DNA of 35,771 nucleotides from a virus. The notes under the pieces were generated by a model, which was not told the origin of the DNA, searched no databases, and was given only the letters and a program-made list of their open reading frames with translations. The position numbers were made by a program, and so were the translations under genes. Where the stretch lies: positions 1 to 35,771 of the IMG/VR virus record IMGVR_UViG_3300046006_005879. The stretch is one strand, 5' to 3'. Positions 14,614-22,327 of this stretch are shown piece after piece (the first letter of the stretch is position 1; each line of letters begins with the position of its first letter).

Positions 14614-14873
14614 AAATTTTCAGAGAATACTTTTACCGCTTTGATGACTTCCGTATAAACATCCATGTCATCAAACCATCCGATCAGAGTCTCCTGATTT
14701 ATTTCCGGTTTGTTGTTTCTCTTGTTCCAGGTATTGAATCCAATGAGAGCGGCCTTTTCAAGCTGGTCCATGAAGTCCTGATCCTCTTTCAATGGCTTGG
14801 TGAGAAAGCGGATGGCTTCGTAACCCAAGAGCATGGTCTGGATTCCTTCGGGTGTTTTGATTTCTTTGATCAT
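14559..14873 (-). CDS. Tail assembly chaperone (G-type)
   Basis: A 104-aa acidic protein between the major tail protein and tape measure, the standard chaperone position. It begins IKEIKTPEGIQTMLLGYEAIRF and ends with lysines after the frameshift site. Ribosomes that do not slip make this short form; those that do make the longer GT form. The ratio of the two matters for tail assembly in lambda and relatives. Confidence 0.82.
   Translation of the reverse strand: MIKEIKTPEGIQTMLLGYEAIRFLTKPLKEDQDFMDQLEKAALIGFNTWNKRNNKPEINQETLIGWFDDMDVYTEVIKAVKVFSENFSQRVSEDQTSEGKKAKK
14613..14619 (-). other. Programmed -1 ribosomal frameshift site
   Basis: In the 0 frame the codons are GAA AAT TTT TCT, so the heptamer A AAT TTT matches X XXY YYZ. 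The -1 frame has a TGA immediately 5' (CTC TGA AAA TTT TTC) and then stays open through the whole downstream chaperone frame. TCTGA and TCAGA flank the site as a small inverted repeat. Confidence 0.75.
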
Positions 14874-14888
14874 TGTGCGAGTGTGTTT

Positions 14889-14920
14889 TAAGGTGAAAGG
14901 TGAAGGCTAAAAGCTGAAAG
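14889..14920. repeat. Imperfect GGTGAAAGG-type intergenic repeat
   Basis: AGGTGAAAGGTGAAGGCTAA followed by AAGCTGAAAGG is a low-complexity, purine-rich series of short near-repeats in the gap between the tail protein terminator and the chaperone gene. Such runs are seen between genes in Bacteroidota genomes. No specific function is evident. Confidence 0.4.
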
Positions 14921-14924
14921 GGAT

Positions 14925-14959
14925 TAAAACCACAGAGTATCATGAATGACACTCTGTGG
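14925..14959 (-). terminator. Terminator after the major tail protein
   Basis: CCACAGAGT (14930-14938) pairs with ACTCTGTGG (14951-14959) across a 12-nt loop, followed on minus by TTTTAATCC. It starts 8 nt past the tail protein stop. A leaky terminator here would lower chaperone and tape measure output relative to the abundant tube protein. Confidence 0.75.
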
Positions 14960-14967
14960 AAATAGGT

Positions 14968-15372
14968 TTATGCTGCGATGACAGTCACTGCGAAAGTTCC
15001 TGTTGCTGTCAGGTTGTATGTGATTGTTCTCACATCGTTCTGAGGATTTGAAATAGACAGACCTGAAATCAATCCGTTGCCTGTGACTTCGATGTCTCCG
15101 ATGACTTCGGAAGAAACGATGAAGGCTTGAGCCGTTCCTGCTTTGGCTGCTGTCTGAAGTGCTACGATGGCGGCACCGTCTGCCTGTGAGACTTTGGCCT
15201 CCACTGAAAGTGTCATGCCGTTTTCTCCTGTCTCGTAGGTCTTGGACCTTGCGGTCGATGCTTTGACAGTGGTTTCAATTAGGTCGTAAGCGAAGTCCAA
15301 AGAGTTGGACACTTCTCCGACCACTGCTGAAGCACCCAATTGGGTGATGACTTTGGTTCCGTTTAAGCTCAT
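14968..15372 (-). CDS. Major tail tube protein
   Basis: A 134-aa protein with the compact beta-rich pattern of siphophage tube proteins (TP901-1-like): KVITQLGASAVVGEVSNSLD at the start, a tandem of strands with DVRTITYNLTATGTFAVTV at the end. It overlaps the preceding 57-aa gene by 4 nt and is followed by a terminator, as expected for a highly expressed structural gene. It polymerises into the tail tube. Confidence 0.85.
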   Translation of the reverse strand: MSLNGTKVITQLGASAVVGEVSNSLDFAYDLIETTVKASTARSKTYETGENGMTLSVEAKVSQADGAAIVALQTAAKAGTAQAFIVSSEVIGDIEVTGNGLISGLSISNPQNDVRTITYNLTATGTFAVTVIAA

Positions 15373-15542
15373 GGTTTTATAGTTTTATGTTTTTTAAATG
15401 GTTGTGCGATTTTGCTTTGGCACCAAAGAAAACCGAGGCTCAAAGGTGCTTTGATGATCTCACCTGGATAGAATGTTTTTCCAAGTGTTTTGCTTGTGAA
15501 TGAGACAAGCACTTCGTATGAGAATAATCCTACTTTTGTCAT
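15369..15542 (-). CDS. 57-aa head-tail region protein
   Basis: Starts at ATG 15542 overlapping the stop of the tail completion gene (ATGA) and ends in a TGA overlapping the tail tube ATG (ATGA). Both junctions indicate coupled translation. Sequence MTKVGLFSYEVLVSFTSKTL, later PGEIIKAPLSLGFLW, with a basic tail. No known family. A small structural or assembly protein is likely from position. Confidence 0.75.
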   Translation of the reverse strand: MTKVGLFSYEVLVSFTSKTLGKTFYPGEIIKAPLSLGFLWCQSKIAQPFKKHKTIKP

Positions 15543-15925
15543 GGTGTAGATATTACTTGAAAGGTGAGATCACCTGCATAGCTTTCGCGCTGTGGTTCCC
15601 AGCCGTCTTTGTAGCCTTCGAATGTGATCATTGATATTTCATTTCCTGCGATCGATCCATTGGATCGGTCAAGAGCTGCGCGGACTTCTTTGGCAATCGA
15701 GTGCATCTGATCGTAATCTTTTGCATAGACTTCGATTCCCACTTTGATCCAATCTTCCAGAGAAGCACGGTCTTTGGAGTGCTGTGGATCTTGATCGATG
15801 ATCCCATAGATCACAGCCGGTTCTTCGACACCTTGCGGAGCCTGAACCGGGTAGATCTTTGATCCAACCAGCGCGACAAGCGGAGCGTGTCCGCTAAGGA
15901 GTGAATAAAGGGATGCTCCAATCAT
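15539..15925 (-). CDS. Tail completion / terminator protein (DUF3168-like)
   Basis: A 128-aa protein. LYSLLSGHAPLVALVGSKIYP and PAVIYGIIDQDPQHSKDR are typical of the DUF3168 family, which caps the upper end of the tail for joining to the head. It overlaps the head closure gene by 32 nt and the next small gene by 4 nt. Confidence 0.85.
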   Translation of the reverse strand: MIGASLYSLLSGHAPLVALVGSKIYPVQAPQGVEEPAVIYGIIDQDPQHSKDRASLEDWIKVGIEVYAKDYDQMHSIAKEVRAALDRSNGSIAGNEISMITFEGYKDGWEPQRESYAGDLTFQVISTP

Positions 15926-16238
15926 TGTCTTTTGCTTTGGCCTCTATGAGGGTTTCCATTCTTCTTAATCTTCCTTCGCTGAGCTTCTGGAGGTCGTAGT
16001 AAATACCTTCCATCAGAATGAGGAAAGTCGCCTTGATGTCGGTTCGATGCCAGATCTTCAATTCAATCAAACTTGAAGAAACGATCTGCTTGCCTTCTTG
16101 AGATTCCTGTCCCCGTGTGAACTGGAAGTTGACCTCTGCCCAAGATTGAGGTGTGATGGCTCTGTATGTGGTGGTCTCCATGCCGGATGCTGACTTGGTC
16201 AGGACTGGCTCGTAGAATGTGATCAGTCTGTCTTTCAT
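15894..16238 (-). CDS. Head closure / head-tail joining protein
   Basis: A 114-aa beta-rich protein (LITFYEPVLTKSASGMETTT; ARVNF-like strand AEVNFQFTRGQE; LIELKIWHRTDI) fitting the phage head-tail joining family (SPP1 gp16 type), which plugs the portal channel after DNA packaging. It overlaps the connector gene by 4 nt. Confidence 0.8.
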   Translation of the reverse strand: MKDRLITFYEPVLTKSASGMETTTYRAITPQSWAEVNFQFTRGQESQEGKQIVSSSLIELKIWHRTDIKATFLILMEGIYYDLQKLSEGRLRRMETLIEAKAKDNDWSIPLFTP

Positions 16239-16819
16239 CCGAATCGTTTGTAAGCGTTCATTGCGAGAATGACTTCCGCACCCATTGGCACTTGTGTGGC
16301 TATGGTTCCGGTGACGACTTCGTTTGGATTGGAGAAGAAGTGACCGAGCAATAGTTTGATGGCTGCGGTGATGTCTTCGGGAATTGATTCACCCATTCCA
16401 AAAGAAGCAGTGATGACCAGGTAATCCACGTCTGAAAGCTGATCCATCAAGACGGTGACTTCTGCCGGGTTTGGCCAAGAATCTACTGTGAGGTAATCGG
16501 CTAAAATTCCAACCGGTCCGGTCTTGTTGTAAAGTGTCGCGGTGGTGGAACCAGTGATTGATTCAAGTTTGGTTATCTCCACAAAGTCAGGAAATGGAAG
16601 TACCAAGGTGAAGTCTTCCGGGACTATCCGGATCTGATAAACAGATTCGGTGAAGACTCTTTCCGTTCTTGTCTCTGCCCACGCGATCGCTGCTTTTTTG
16701 CATGCCTCCACCATCGTGTCCTGAGCATCGTCCAAAATACGAAGGTGATCTTTCGCAGCTTGAAGTGTCATGACATTGTCGAATGACTTTGAGATTGGTT
16801 TGGTGTAGGCGGTCTGCAT
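16235..16819 (-). CDS. Head-tail connector (gp6-like adaptor)
   Basis: A 194-aa protein with N-terminal TLQAAKDHLRILDDAQD and KKAAIAWAETRTERVF, the signature of the gp6/phiE125 gp8 connector family that forms a ring under the portal. The C-terminal helix includes AAIKLLLGHFFSNPNEV, also typical. It lies between the capsid and head closure genes as in HK97-like phages. Confidence 0.87.
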   Translation of the reverse strand: MQTAYTKPISKSFDNVMTLQAAKDHLRILDDAQDTMVEACKKAAIAWAETRTERVFTESVYQIRIVPEDFTLVLPFPDFVEITKLESITGSTTATLYNKTGPVGILADYLTVDSWPNPAEVTVLMDQLSDVDYLVITASFGMGESIPEDITAAIKLLLGHFFSNPNEVVTGTIATQVPMGAEVILAMNAYKRFG

Positions 16820-16822
16820 TAC

Positions 16823-16981
16823 TTATTTTGATCCTTTGGTGGATTCTTTCTTTTTCTCTGGAATGACTTCTTCAATCAGCTTGTGCTTCAGGAATCTTTC
16901 AACATCTACTGGCTTGATCTGTGAGGTGATGTCACCTACCAGATAGCCATATCCGTTCAATGGTTTTAGTATTTTATACAT
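16823..16981 (-). CDS. 52-aa protein between capsid and connector
   Basis: Open from ATG 16981 to TAA 16823, three bases before the connector start. It begins MYKILKPLNGYGYLVGDITS and ends in a lysine/glutamate-rich tail. Small proteins in this slot are common in HK97-like phages of Bacteroidota. No function recognised. Confidence 0.75.
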   Translation of the reverse strand: MYKILKPLNGYGYLVGDITSQIKPVDVERFLKHKLIEEVIPEKKKESTKGSK

Positions 16982-16993
16982 GATAGTGTTTGG

Positions 16994-17025
16994 TTAAAAT
17001 CGGTCCATCCGAAGACGGACCGATT
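16994..17025 (-). terminator. Second hairpin after the capsid gene
   Basis: AATCGGTCC and GGACCGATT form a 9-bp stem with a 10-nt loop, followed on minus by TTTTAACC. It is the better of two tandem hairpins between capsid and the 52-aa gene. Confidence 0.65.
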
Positions 17026-17056
17026 AGGGGGGATAGCAACTTTACTCTTTTATGAA

Positions 17057-17089
17057 AGACCTTCGGGGTTTTGGAAACCCCAAAGGTCT
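17057..17089 (-). terminator. First hairpin after the capsid gene
   Basis: AGACCTT.GGGGTTT pairs with AAACCCC.AAGGTCT (14 pairs, one mismatch) just 7 nt after the capsid stop. Only a short T tract (TTTCAT) follows, so it may be a weak terminator or a 3' stabilising structure for the capsid mRNA. Confidence 0.6.
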
Positions 17090-17095
17090 GAGGGC

Positions 17096-18409
17096 TTATG
17101 CTGTGGTGATGTCTTTGATCACCTGGAAATGACCCGGCTGAATCACGTGGAAGTCCACAAACTGAATCGGCACGTATCGGATGTTGCCAGCCAATGCCTG
17201 AGTCACTGTGTCCACGATGATTTCGGTACCGCCCCACTGAGCGTATGCGCATGATCTGAAGTCTCCCAAGATGGCAGCGGTCAAGTTTGTGCCAGATCCT
17301 TTTGCAAGGTTCTTTGGAACGTGCGTGGTAGCGATGGCTGCAATACCGTCGATGGTGTTTGCGATGCGATCCCAAACAAACTGTCCCGAACCTGAATCCA
17401 AAGTCAATGCCTTCAGCAATCTCTTTAAGATCGGAGAAGTCACCCATCTTGAGTTGTCATTCATACCGTTTGCCTCTTCCAATCTCTGAACCAATTGTTC
17501 GATCAATGACTTGGTGATGGCTCCACCGTCTGTTCCGATTGCCAAAACTGGTACATCCGAATCATTCAAGATTCCAACCGGCTCATCTGAAGCGGAGTCT
17601 CCTGTGAAAGCAACTCTGTCAAGCAACTGAGCATGACCCAAAATCAATTGATTTCTCATTCTTCCTTCTACTGAACCAGAAGTCTGAACCAGCAACTGAC
17701 GGTCTACATCCATGAAGCCTGTTGCTCTCTTTGGAGCGAAAGAAGCTTTTGACATTGTCGGGTTTGAAACCGTGGCCAATGCCTGAGTCTCTTTGAAAGT
17801 AGGCAGGTAAACTGCATTCTCTCTTGGGATCTTGAAGTCATTGGTCATTCCTGACATGTACTCTGCACCCAATTGCAAGGCAACTGAGAAAGGTCTTAAA
17901 GCCTCCACATAACCGTTGGAAGTCTCACCGTACAGATTGGCACCTGCGCCGGTAGTCGGGTCAAATGCTCTCTTGGAATACATGCGATCCATCACACCTT
18001 GAGGAATGATGATACCTCCTGAAGTAGGAAGACCATTGCTTCTCATTTCTCTTTCACCTTCCTGGTGCATCTCCAGTTCGATGCCATCCATCTTGTCATT
18101 TCTTGAAGACATGGACAGCAATGCTTTTCTCAAAGAATAATTTGAGATGTCTTTTTCCTCTTTGTCAGAGAATTGACCCTGCACACCTGAACCAGCTACG
18201 CGGGCTGCGCCCAAAGCTGCTGCTCTTTCCTGTCCCTGAAGGGTCAAGATCTCAGCATTGATTTCTCTTAGTTCGGTTTCCAAGGATTCGAACTCAGTGA
18301 GTTCAGCCGGATTCCAGTCTCTTTTTTCTGTCTTGGTGATTTGTTCCAAGGCAGCCACGCGGTCGAGCTTTGTTTTGCGCTCTTCGATTTTTGCTTTTAG
18401 CTTTGACAT
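17096..18409 (-). CDS. Major capsid protein, HK97 fold
   Basis: A 437-aa protein. I place the start at ATG 18409: the sequence from there (MSKLKAKIEERKTKLDRVAA) is the usual helical scaffolding (delta) domain, while the frame upstream to 18469 overlaps the protease. The delta domain covers about 1-90; the HK97 fold covers the rest, with GGIIIPQGVMDRMY, KIPRENAVYLPTFKET and DRVAFTGDSASDEPVGIL. It is probably cleaved near the delta/fold junction by the adjacent protease. Confidence 0.93.
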   Translation of the reverse strand: MSKLKAKIEERKTKLDRVAALEQITKTEKRDWNPAELTEFESLETELREINAEILTLQGQERAAALGAARVAGSGVQGQFSDKEEKDISNYSLRKALLSMSSRNDKMDGIELEMHQEGEREMRSNGLPTSGGIIIPQGVMDRMYSKRAFDPTTGAGANLYGETSNGYVEALRPFSVALQLGAEYMSGMTNDFKIPRENAVYLPTFKETQALATVSNPTMSKASFAPKRATGFMDVDRQLLVQTSGSVEGRMRNQLILGHAQLLDRVAFTGDSASDEPVGILNDSDVPVLAIGTDGGAITKSLIEQLVQRLEEANGMNDNSRWVTSPILKRLLKALTLDSGSGQFVWDRIANTIDGIAAIATTHVPKNLAKGSGTNLTAAILGDFRSCAYAQWGGTEIIVDTVTQALAGNIRYVPIQFVDFHVIQPGHFQVIKDITTA

Positions 18410-18413
18410 TTGA

Positions 18414-18998
18414 TTAAATTGTTTGAAGTGAAAATATTCGTGCGCGTATGCCATCGCGTGACACTGCACTTGGAGTTGTTTCTGGTTTTGGGATGGACTT
18501 GAAGACGGCCTCTTCTCCGGCTGATCTCTTCATGGCATCGGAATTGGAAGGAATGGACACTACTGACCACTCCATTAATCGGTGCTTGGTGAAATACAGG
18601 ACATCAGGATCTTCTCCAATTGATCTGTCTCCCCATCGGCCTTCTTCGATGATCGCACCGACTGAAGCCGCTCGGAGGGTTCCGTTTTTTAGCTTTCGCA
18701 GGACCTTGTCTGAAATCGGGTTGCCTTCTTCCAAATCAAGTTTGGCAATCAATTCACCGTTTTCGATTCGTAGTTCTGAGGTTCCGATGATCGTGTCCGG
18801 ATCTGGTCCGAGCGCGTTGTGATTGTAAGAAACCACCGGGTTTGCCCGGTATGCTTCAAGATCCCATCCGTCCAATTTGAAGACCGTGCGATGTGAGTCA
18901 ATGGACTCGGTGCTGATCACAAATTCAATGGACCGGCTTTCGGGATTGATTGCTCTGATCTCGGGAGTGATGGTTCGGTTTATCAGTTGACTAAGCAT
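18414..18998 (-). CDS. Prohead maturation protease (S78, HK97-type)
   Basis: A 194-aa protease that removes the capsid scaffolding domain. Visible family residues: His60 in YNHN, Ser112 in AASVGA, and Glu143 in LMEWSVVSIPSN. The length fits HK97 gp4. It overlaps the portal gene by 8 nt and is followed 4 nt later by the capsid gene. Confidence 0.92.
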   Translation of the reverse strand: MLSQLINRTITPEIRAINPESRSIEFVISTESIDSHRTVFKLDGWDLEAYRANPVVSYNHNALGPDPDTIIGTSELRIENGELIAKLDLEEGNPISDKVLRKLKNGTLRAASVGAIIEEGRWGDRSIGEDPDVLYFTKHRLMEWSVVSIPSNSDAMKRSAGEEAVFKSIPKPETTPSAVSRDGIRARIFSLQTI

Positions 18999-20289
18999 CT
19001 TGATTTGATTTGATGGAGGTGAGCTGAAGTTGATCGGCTGTTCTGTTTAGTATTTCGTCTGCCTTGGAAAGTGGCATCATGTTCATCTGAATCCAGTGTT
19101 CGTCACCACCTGCGAATGGCTCCATGTCTTCGAGTTTTAGACAATCGTTTTGGGAGAAAATACCTGCATTGATTGCGGTCCGGTAGCCTTCCATTCTGGT
19201 CTTGTAATCACCGCGAAGAAGTGCATCGACATTCCACTTGAATTTGAATTCGTTCTGCTCTTTTTCGCTTTCCGTCAGGAGCTTGTCATCACACTCCGAT
19301 TCGATTCGCTTGACCCATATGAGGAATCCGTACTGGACAAACTCAATTGCCTGGTGTTCGATGTTGTTGAATGAACTCTTGTCCATCAAAGCAATCATGT
19401 GAGGCGGCACCCGAAGGATGGCTGCGATGTCGTAGTAGCCGTTTTTCAAAGACTCCAAATACTTGGCGGCCTCTGGAGTGACGGAGATGGTTTTGTATTC
19501 CATTCCTTCATCCAAGATCGCGGTCCGTGCATTTGACCCGCCACTGTGATAGATGGCATGCCAGGATTCCCGGAGGGTTTTCAAAGCTGCCTCCTTCAGT
19601 GGCTTTGGGTGTGAGATGTAGCCTTCGAGTTTGGAGCCTGACTTGTAGAAAGTGGCTTGGTTCTTCTGAGTGGCAAGGGTGATTCCTGCGGTGGTGGCTG
19701 CATACTCAATGGCACCGACACCAATGCGGCCGTCTCCCATGCCTTTGATGTGCAGCATGTCTTCGGAAGGAATAAGCTGGTCAATTCCCTGCACCCGGTA
19801 CCAAAGTCTGGCTTCGTAGTAGATGACCTCCACGGAAATGGACTCATGCACCGGGATCATTTCGATCGGTGCTTTGTCAAGATCTCGAACGATGACGGCA
19901 AAGAAGTTTCCTTTATGAACTGCGTACTTGACGGCAGTCTCCCAAAATACATTGGCAGTCTGGAACTTGTTGGGCTTGCGGAATACCAGCCGGGACCGTG
20001 AGTCGGTGCGGAGGTTGGTGATGTTGGTGTCTGTCTCCTGGATAAATCTCCCGGAAAGAATGGCCATCGTCTCGGACAAAAGCCGAAGACCTGAGATGTA
20101 AGCGGGTATCTGCTGGATGGATTTGGAAGTGACGGCAACACCGGAGTCCTGACCCGTTGATAATCCGTTGAGGTTAAAAGCTTCCTTGAGCCAGTTGTCT
20201 GGATTGGTCAATCCGGAGATGCTGGCTGCGCTGGTGGCAGATCGTGCGATGATGTCTACTCCTTTGGAAAAGAGGTTGGTCAGGTTCAT
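18991..20289 (-). CDS. Portal protein (HK97 family)
   Basis: A 432-aa protein that forms the dodecameric DNA entry channel. Family features: VAVTSKSIQQIPAYISGLRL near residue 50, a central region with DMLHIKGMG, and PPHMIALMDKSSFNNIEHQA. It heads the portal-to-tape-measure block, with a terminator and then a late motif in the 180-bp gap upstream. Confidence 0.93.
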   Translation of the reverse strand: MNLTNLFSKGVDIIARSATSAASISGLTNPDNWLKEAFNLNGLSTGQDSGVAVTSKSIQQIPAYISGLRLLSETMAILSGRFIQETDTNITNLRTDSRSRLVFRKPNKFQTANVFWETAVKYAVHKGNFFAVIVRDLDKAPIEMIPVHESISVEVIYYEARLWYRVQGIDQLIPSEDMLHIKGMGDGRIGVGAIEYAATTAGITLATQKNQATFYKSGSKLEGYISHPKPLKEAALKTLRESWHAIYHSGGSNARTAILDEGMEYKTISVTPEAAKYLESLKNGYYDIAAILRVPPHMIALMDKSSFNNIEHQAIEFVQYGFLIWVKRIESECDDKLLTESEKEQNEFKFKWNVDALLRGDYKTRMEGYRTAINAGIFSQNDCLKLEDMEPFAGGDEHWIQMNMMPLSKADEILNRTADQLQLTSIKSNQDA

Positions 20290-20321
20290 TACCCAATGAT
20301 AATGTTAGCCTGACTGACATT

Positions 20322-20343
20322 GTGTTAACAATGTTAGATTTGT
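20322..20343 (-). promoter_or_regulatory. Late motif copy 3 (upstream of portal)
   Basis: The minus strand reads CTAACATTGTTAACAC (20337-20322), with 22 bases (20343-20322) identical to the holin copy. It ends 32 nt before the portal ATG and follows a strong terminator, consistent with a new transcript starting here. Confidence 0.6.
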
Positions 20344-20354
20344 GAGGGAGGGGA

Positions 20355-20372
20355 AGGTGGGAGGTTGGAAGT
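20355..20372. repeat. GGGAGGTTGGAAGT repeat, single copy
   Basis: One copy of a 14-bp unit found in tandem at 22293-22320 and 22510-22538. It is followed by TTCACCGCAAAGACGCAAAG, a low-complexity sequence often seen in bacterial intergenic regions. It lies between a terminator and the late motif. Confidence 0.55.
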
Positions 20373-20423
20373 TTGCTTCGCGTGCGGAGGGATTCACCGC
20401 AAAGACGCAAAGGAAAAAAGAGG

Positions 20424-20455
20424 TGAAAAAAAAGGTCTGGGATTAGCAGACCTTT
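20424..20455 (-). terminator. Terminator before the portal block
   Basis: AAAGGTCTG (20431-20439) pairs with CAGACCTTT (20447-20455); on minus it is followed by eight T. It closes the terminase/accessory transcript about 16 nt after the last accessory gene. Confidence 0.88.
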
Positions 20456-20471
20456 GAGGTGGGTGGTTTTA

Positions 20472-20669
20472 TTATTCTTTGAATCCTTGCTCGATGAATT
20501 TTCCTTTTTCATCAAAGATGATATAAGTGAAAAATCCAATCCAACCTTTTATTTTTTCATGATCTCCTGCTTCCATATTGATCACCCATTGATTGTTTTC
20601 ATTCATTGTTTTTTGGAGTTCAATCCCGAATGATTTGTAAAGCTCGATAAACTTTTCAAGATCTGTCAT
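20472..20669 (-). CDS. Hypothetical protein (65 aa)
   Basis: A small acidic protein, MTDLEKFIELYKSFGIELQK, with aromatic residues in its C-terminal half. ATG overlaps the stop of the previous gene (ATGA). No family recognised. It is the last of the accessory genes between terminase and portal. Confidence 0.7.
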   Translation of the reverse strand: MTDLEKFIELYKSFGIELQKTMNENNQWVINMEAGDHEKIKGWIGFFTYIIFDEKGKFIEQGFKE

Positions 20670-21193
20670 GGCTGTGTGTTTGGCGTAATAGGTACTTGTC
20701 TTTTGAGAGCTTCTTCGACTGTTTCAAATTCTAAATCGAGATCAATGATTTTTTTGCAATTGCTGCAAATAGTCACTGGGTATTCATTGTCTTCTGAATC
20801 GATCAAAACTTCATCTTCTATCTGATCAAGATCCGTGAAAACAAATCCACACTTAGGACATGGGATATTGATCTTTTGAAAATCATACAGGTAGTAGGGA
20901 TTATTTGTTTTGATTTCAATGAATTCATTTTCCGTTTTGAAGGAAAGGTTTTCAGATTGCATCAGAGAATCAAAAGGACCAGTCAAAAATCCAGAGACTT
21001 TTTTCTGATGGTGTCCAATAAATTCTTCAGAGGTGATTTCACAATTTTCACCAGGCTTGAGAAAATCAGGAAGTTCCATTTCTTGATCGGATTCAAATTC
21101 AAAAGAAACAGTTGATCTTGCTGGAACATAACTTTTATTAACTCCTCCTTCCGGGTTTTTTCTTAAGGTGGCTAAATCAATTAAAATTTTCAT
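20666..21193 (-). CDS. Zinc-ribbon protein of unknown function
   Basis: A 175-aa acidic protein with two CxxC pairs, CPKC at about 111-114 and CSNC at about 142-145, which would bind one zinc ion. The rest shows no recognised domain. It overlaps the following gene by 4 nt. A DNA- or protein-binding role is possible from the ribbon. Confidence 0.7.
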   Translation of the reverse strand: MKILIDLATLRKNPEGGVNKSYVPARSTVSFEFESDQEMELPDFLKPGENCEITSEEFIGHHQKKVSGFLTGPFDSLMQSENLSFKTENEFIEIKTNNPYYLYDFQKINIPCPKCGFVFTDLDQIEDEVLIDSEDNEYPVTICSNCKKIIDLDLEFETVEEALKRQVPITPNTQP

Positions 21194-21222
21194 TTGTGTG
21201 TTTGTGTAGTGTGAATTTAAGA

Positions 21223-21480
21223 TTATACTCCGAAGTAATCAGAAACAATTTTTTTATATAGTTCCCAACCTTTATTCCATGAATTGTGGAAACCTGTGGA
21301 GAAGGTGGGTCCTCCGTCTGATTTTCGCTTGTCTTTATATGGATTCACTGCTTTAATACCAAGTGTTTTGCATGCAATAAATCCACGGCTGAAGGCTCCA
21401 GGCATGGATTTCCCTTTGATACTATTGATATTGGATAGCTTTTTTTCTTCCAATTCTTTTTCGAGGTGTGGAAATAGCAT
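21223..21480 (-). CDS. Small basic protein, weakly RMF/CrpP-like
   Basis: An 85-aa protein. The second half, GFIACKTLGIKAVNPYKDK then STGFHNSWNKGWEL, resembles the G-x-NPY...W-x-x-GW layout of ribosome modulation factor and CrpP-like proteins. That likeness is by eye and based on few residues. If true it would bind ribosomes; otherwise unknown. It lies two bases after an HTH protein gene. Confidence 0.6.
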   Translation of the reverse strand: MLFPHLEKELEEKKLSNINSIKGKSMPGAFSRGFIACKTLGIKAVNPYKDKRKSDGGPTFSTGFHNSWNKGWELYKKIVSDYFGV

Positions 21481-21482
21481 GA

Positions 21483-21791
21483 TTATACCCTCTTGGTGAT
21501 CCGGTTGGTTGACTTGAGGTGGTTGATGGTTTGACGAATAGATCCGATGGGAAGGAAGAGGTCTTCGGCGATCTCGTTGGAGCTATACCCGAAATTGACA
21601 AGTACGGTGATCCGGGATGTGATCTCGGTGGAGAATGATTTCACTGGTTCGACAATCTTACTTTTGTATAGATAGTAGGCCACTCTTTCTCTTGGAATTT
21701 GTAAGATCTTTTCGATCTGTCTGGGTTTGTGTCCTGCTTCACGGAGTCTTCTGACTTCGAAATGGATGAGGTTTGGCTGTTCTTGTGTCAT
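21483..21791 (-). CDS. Small protein with two helix-turn-helix segments
   Basis: A 102-aa basic protein. HTH-like units lie at about 18-43 (AGHKPRQIEKILQIPRERVA) and about 67-92 (GYSSNEIAEDLFLPIGSIRQ). It resembles the double-HTH protein encoded at 29852-30127 in design. It overlaps the exonuclease gene by 4 nt. It may regulate late genes or act in terminase DNA recognition; neither is shown. Confidence 0.65.
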   Translation of the reverse strand: MTQEQPNLIHFEVRRLREAGHKPRQIEKILQIPRERVAYYLYKSKIVEPVKSFSTEITSRITVLVNFGYSSNEIAEDLFLPIGSIRQTINHLKSTNRITKRV

Positions 21792-22327
21792 AGTGTTAGG
21801 AATTTTTGGACGTTTAATGTTTGCGCGAGTGCGTCTGAAAGTGGATCGTGTGCGGTGGTTGGTTTGTTGAGGGGAATTTCGCGCTGCTTGAGTTTCAGAT
21901 CAGCGGTGCGGACATCGGCTTCTTCGCTATATTTCCAGAGGTTGGTTGTTTTGAAGAGGTGCTTGATAATCTCAAGATCGAAGGAGGGAGATTTTGCCCA
22001 GACGTTCTTTGGCTCCAAATCATTGTGAAAGAAATTGATCAGCTTGAAATGGCAGAAGGTAAGGCTTCTTCGTTGTTTCAGAAGGTTGGCTTCGAGCATG
22101 TGTTTGTTTTTCATCCACCAGATCAGGGTATCGATTCCGATTTTACGGCCTTTGTTTTCCTGCTCCATGAGATCCGGGAAGAGTTCGAGCGTGTCGATGA
22201 TCTCGGATTCATTGAACTTGACCACGGCAATGGATAGGACAAGGCAGTCTTTTTCCGTGCCGAGGGTTTCGATGTCGAGCATGAAGTGGGCGGGGAGGTT
22301 GGAAGTGGGAGGTTGGAAGTTGCTCAT
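21788..22327 (-). CDS. 3'-5' exonuclease, Rv2179c-like (DnaQ-fold)
   Basis: A 179-aa nuclease with the acidic motifs of the family: LDIETLGT (D17, E19), NVWAKSPSFDLEII (D near 117) and AHDPLSDALAQ (H and D near 158-163). T4 DexA belongs to this superfamily. ATG 22327 overlaps the stop of the membrane gene upstream, favouring this start. Residues 2-12 (SNFQPPTSNLP) are then encoded by a tandem 14-bp repeat. Could degrade host or competitor nucleic acid. Confidence 0.85.
   Translation of the reverse strand: MSNFQPPTSNLPAHFMLDIETLGTEKDCLVLSIAVVKFNESEIIDTLELFPDLMEQENKGRKIGIDTLIWWMKNKHMLEANLLKQRRSLTFCHFKLINFFHNDLEPKNVWAKSPSFDLEIIKHLFKTTNLWKYSEEADVRTADLKLKQREIPLNKPTTAHDPLSDALAQTLNVQKFLTL
22293..22320. 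repeat. Two tandem 14-bp repeats in the exonuclease 5' end
   Basis: GGGAGGTTGGAAGT occurs twice without a gap (22293-22306, 22307-22320). On the minus strand it reads through as S-N-x-x-P-T-S-N-L-P immediately after the exonuclease ATG. Since 28 is not a multiple of 3, gain or loss of one 14-bp unit would shift the frame. Confidence 0.8.

Noticed and set aside
17057-17089. Strong terminator directly after the capsid gene
   Set aside because: The stem is good but the T tract is poor; kept only as a weak terminator or stabilising hairpin.
16974-17447. 157-aa minus frame in the capsid 3' region
   Set aside because: It lies in a second frame of the capsid gene and crosses both hairpins; rich in H/R as typical of off-frame reading.
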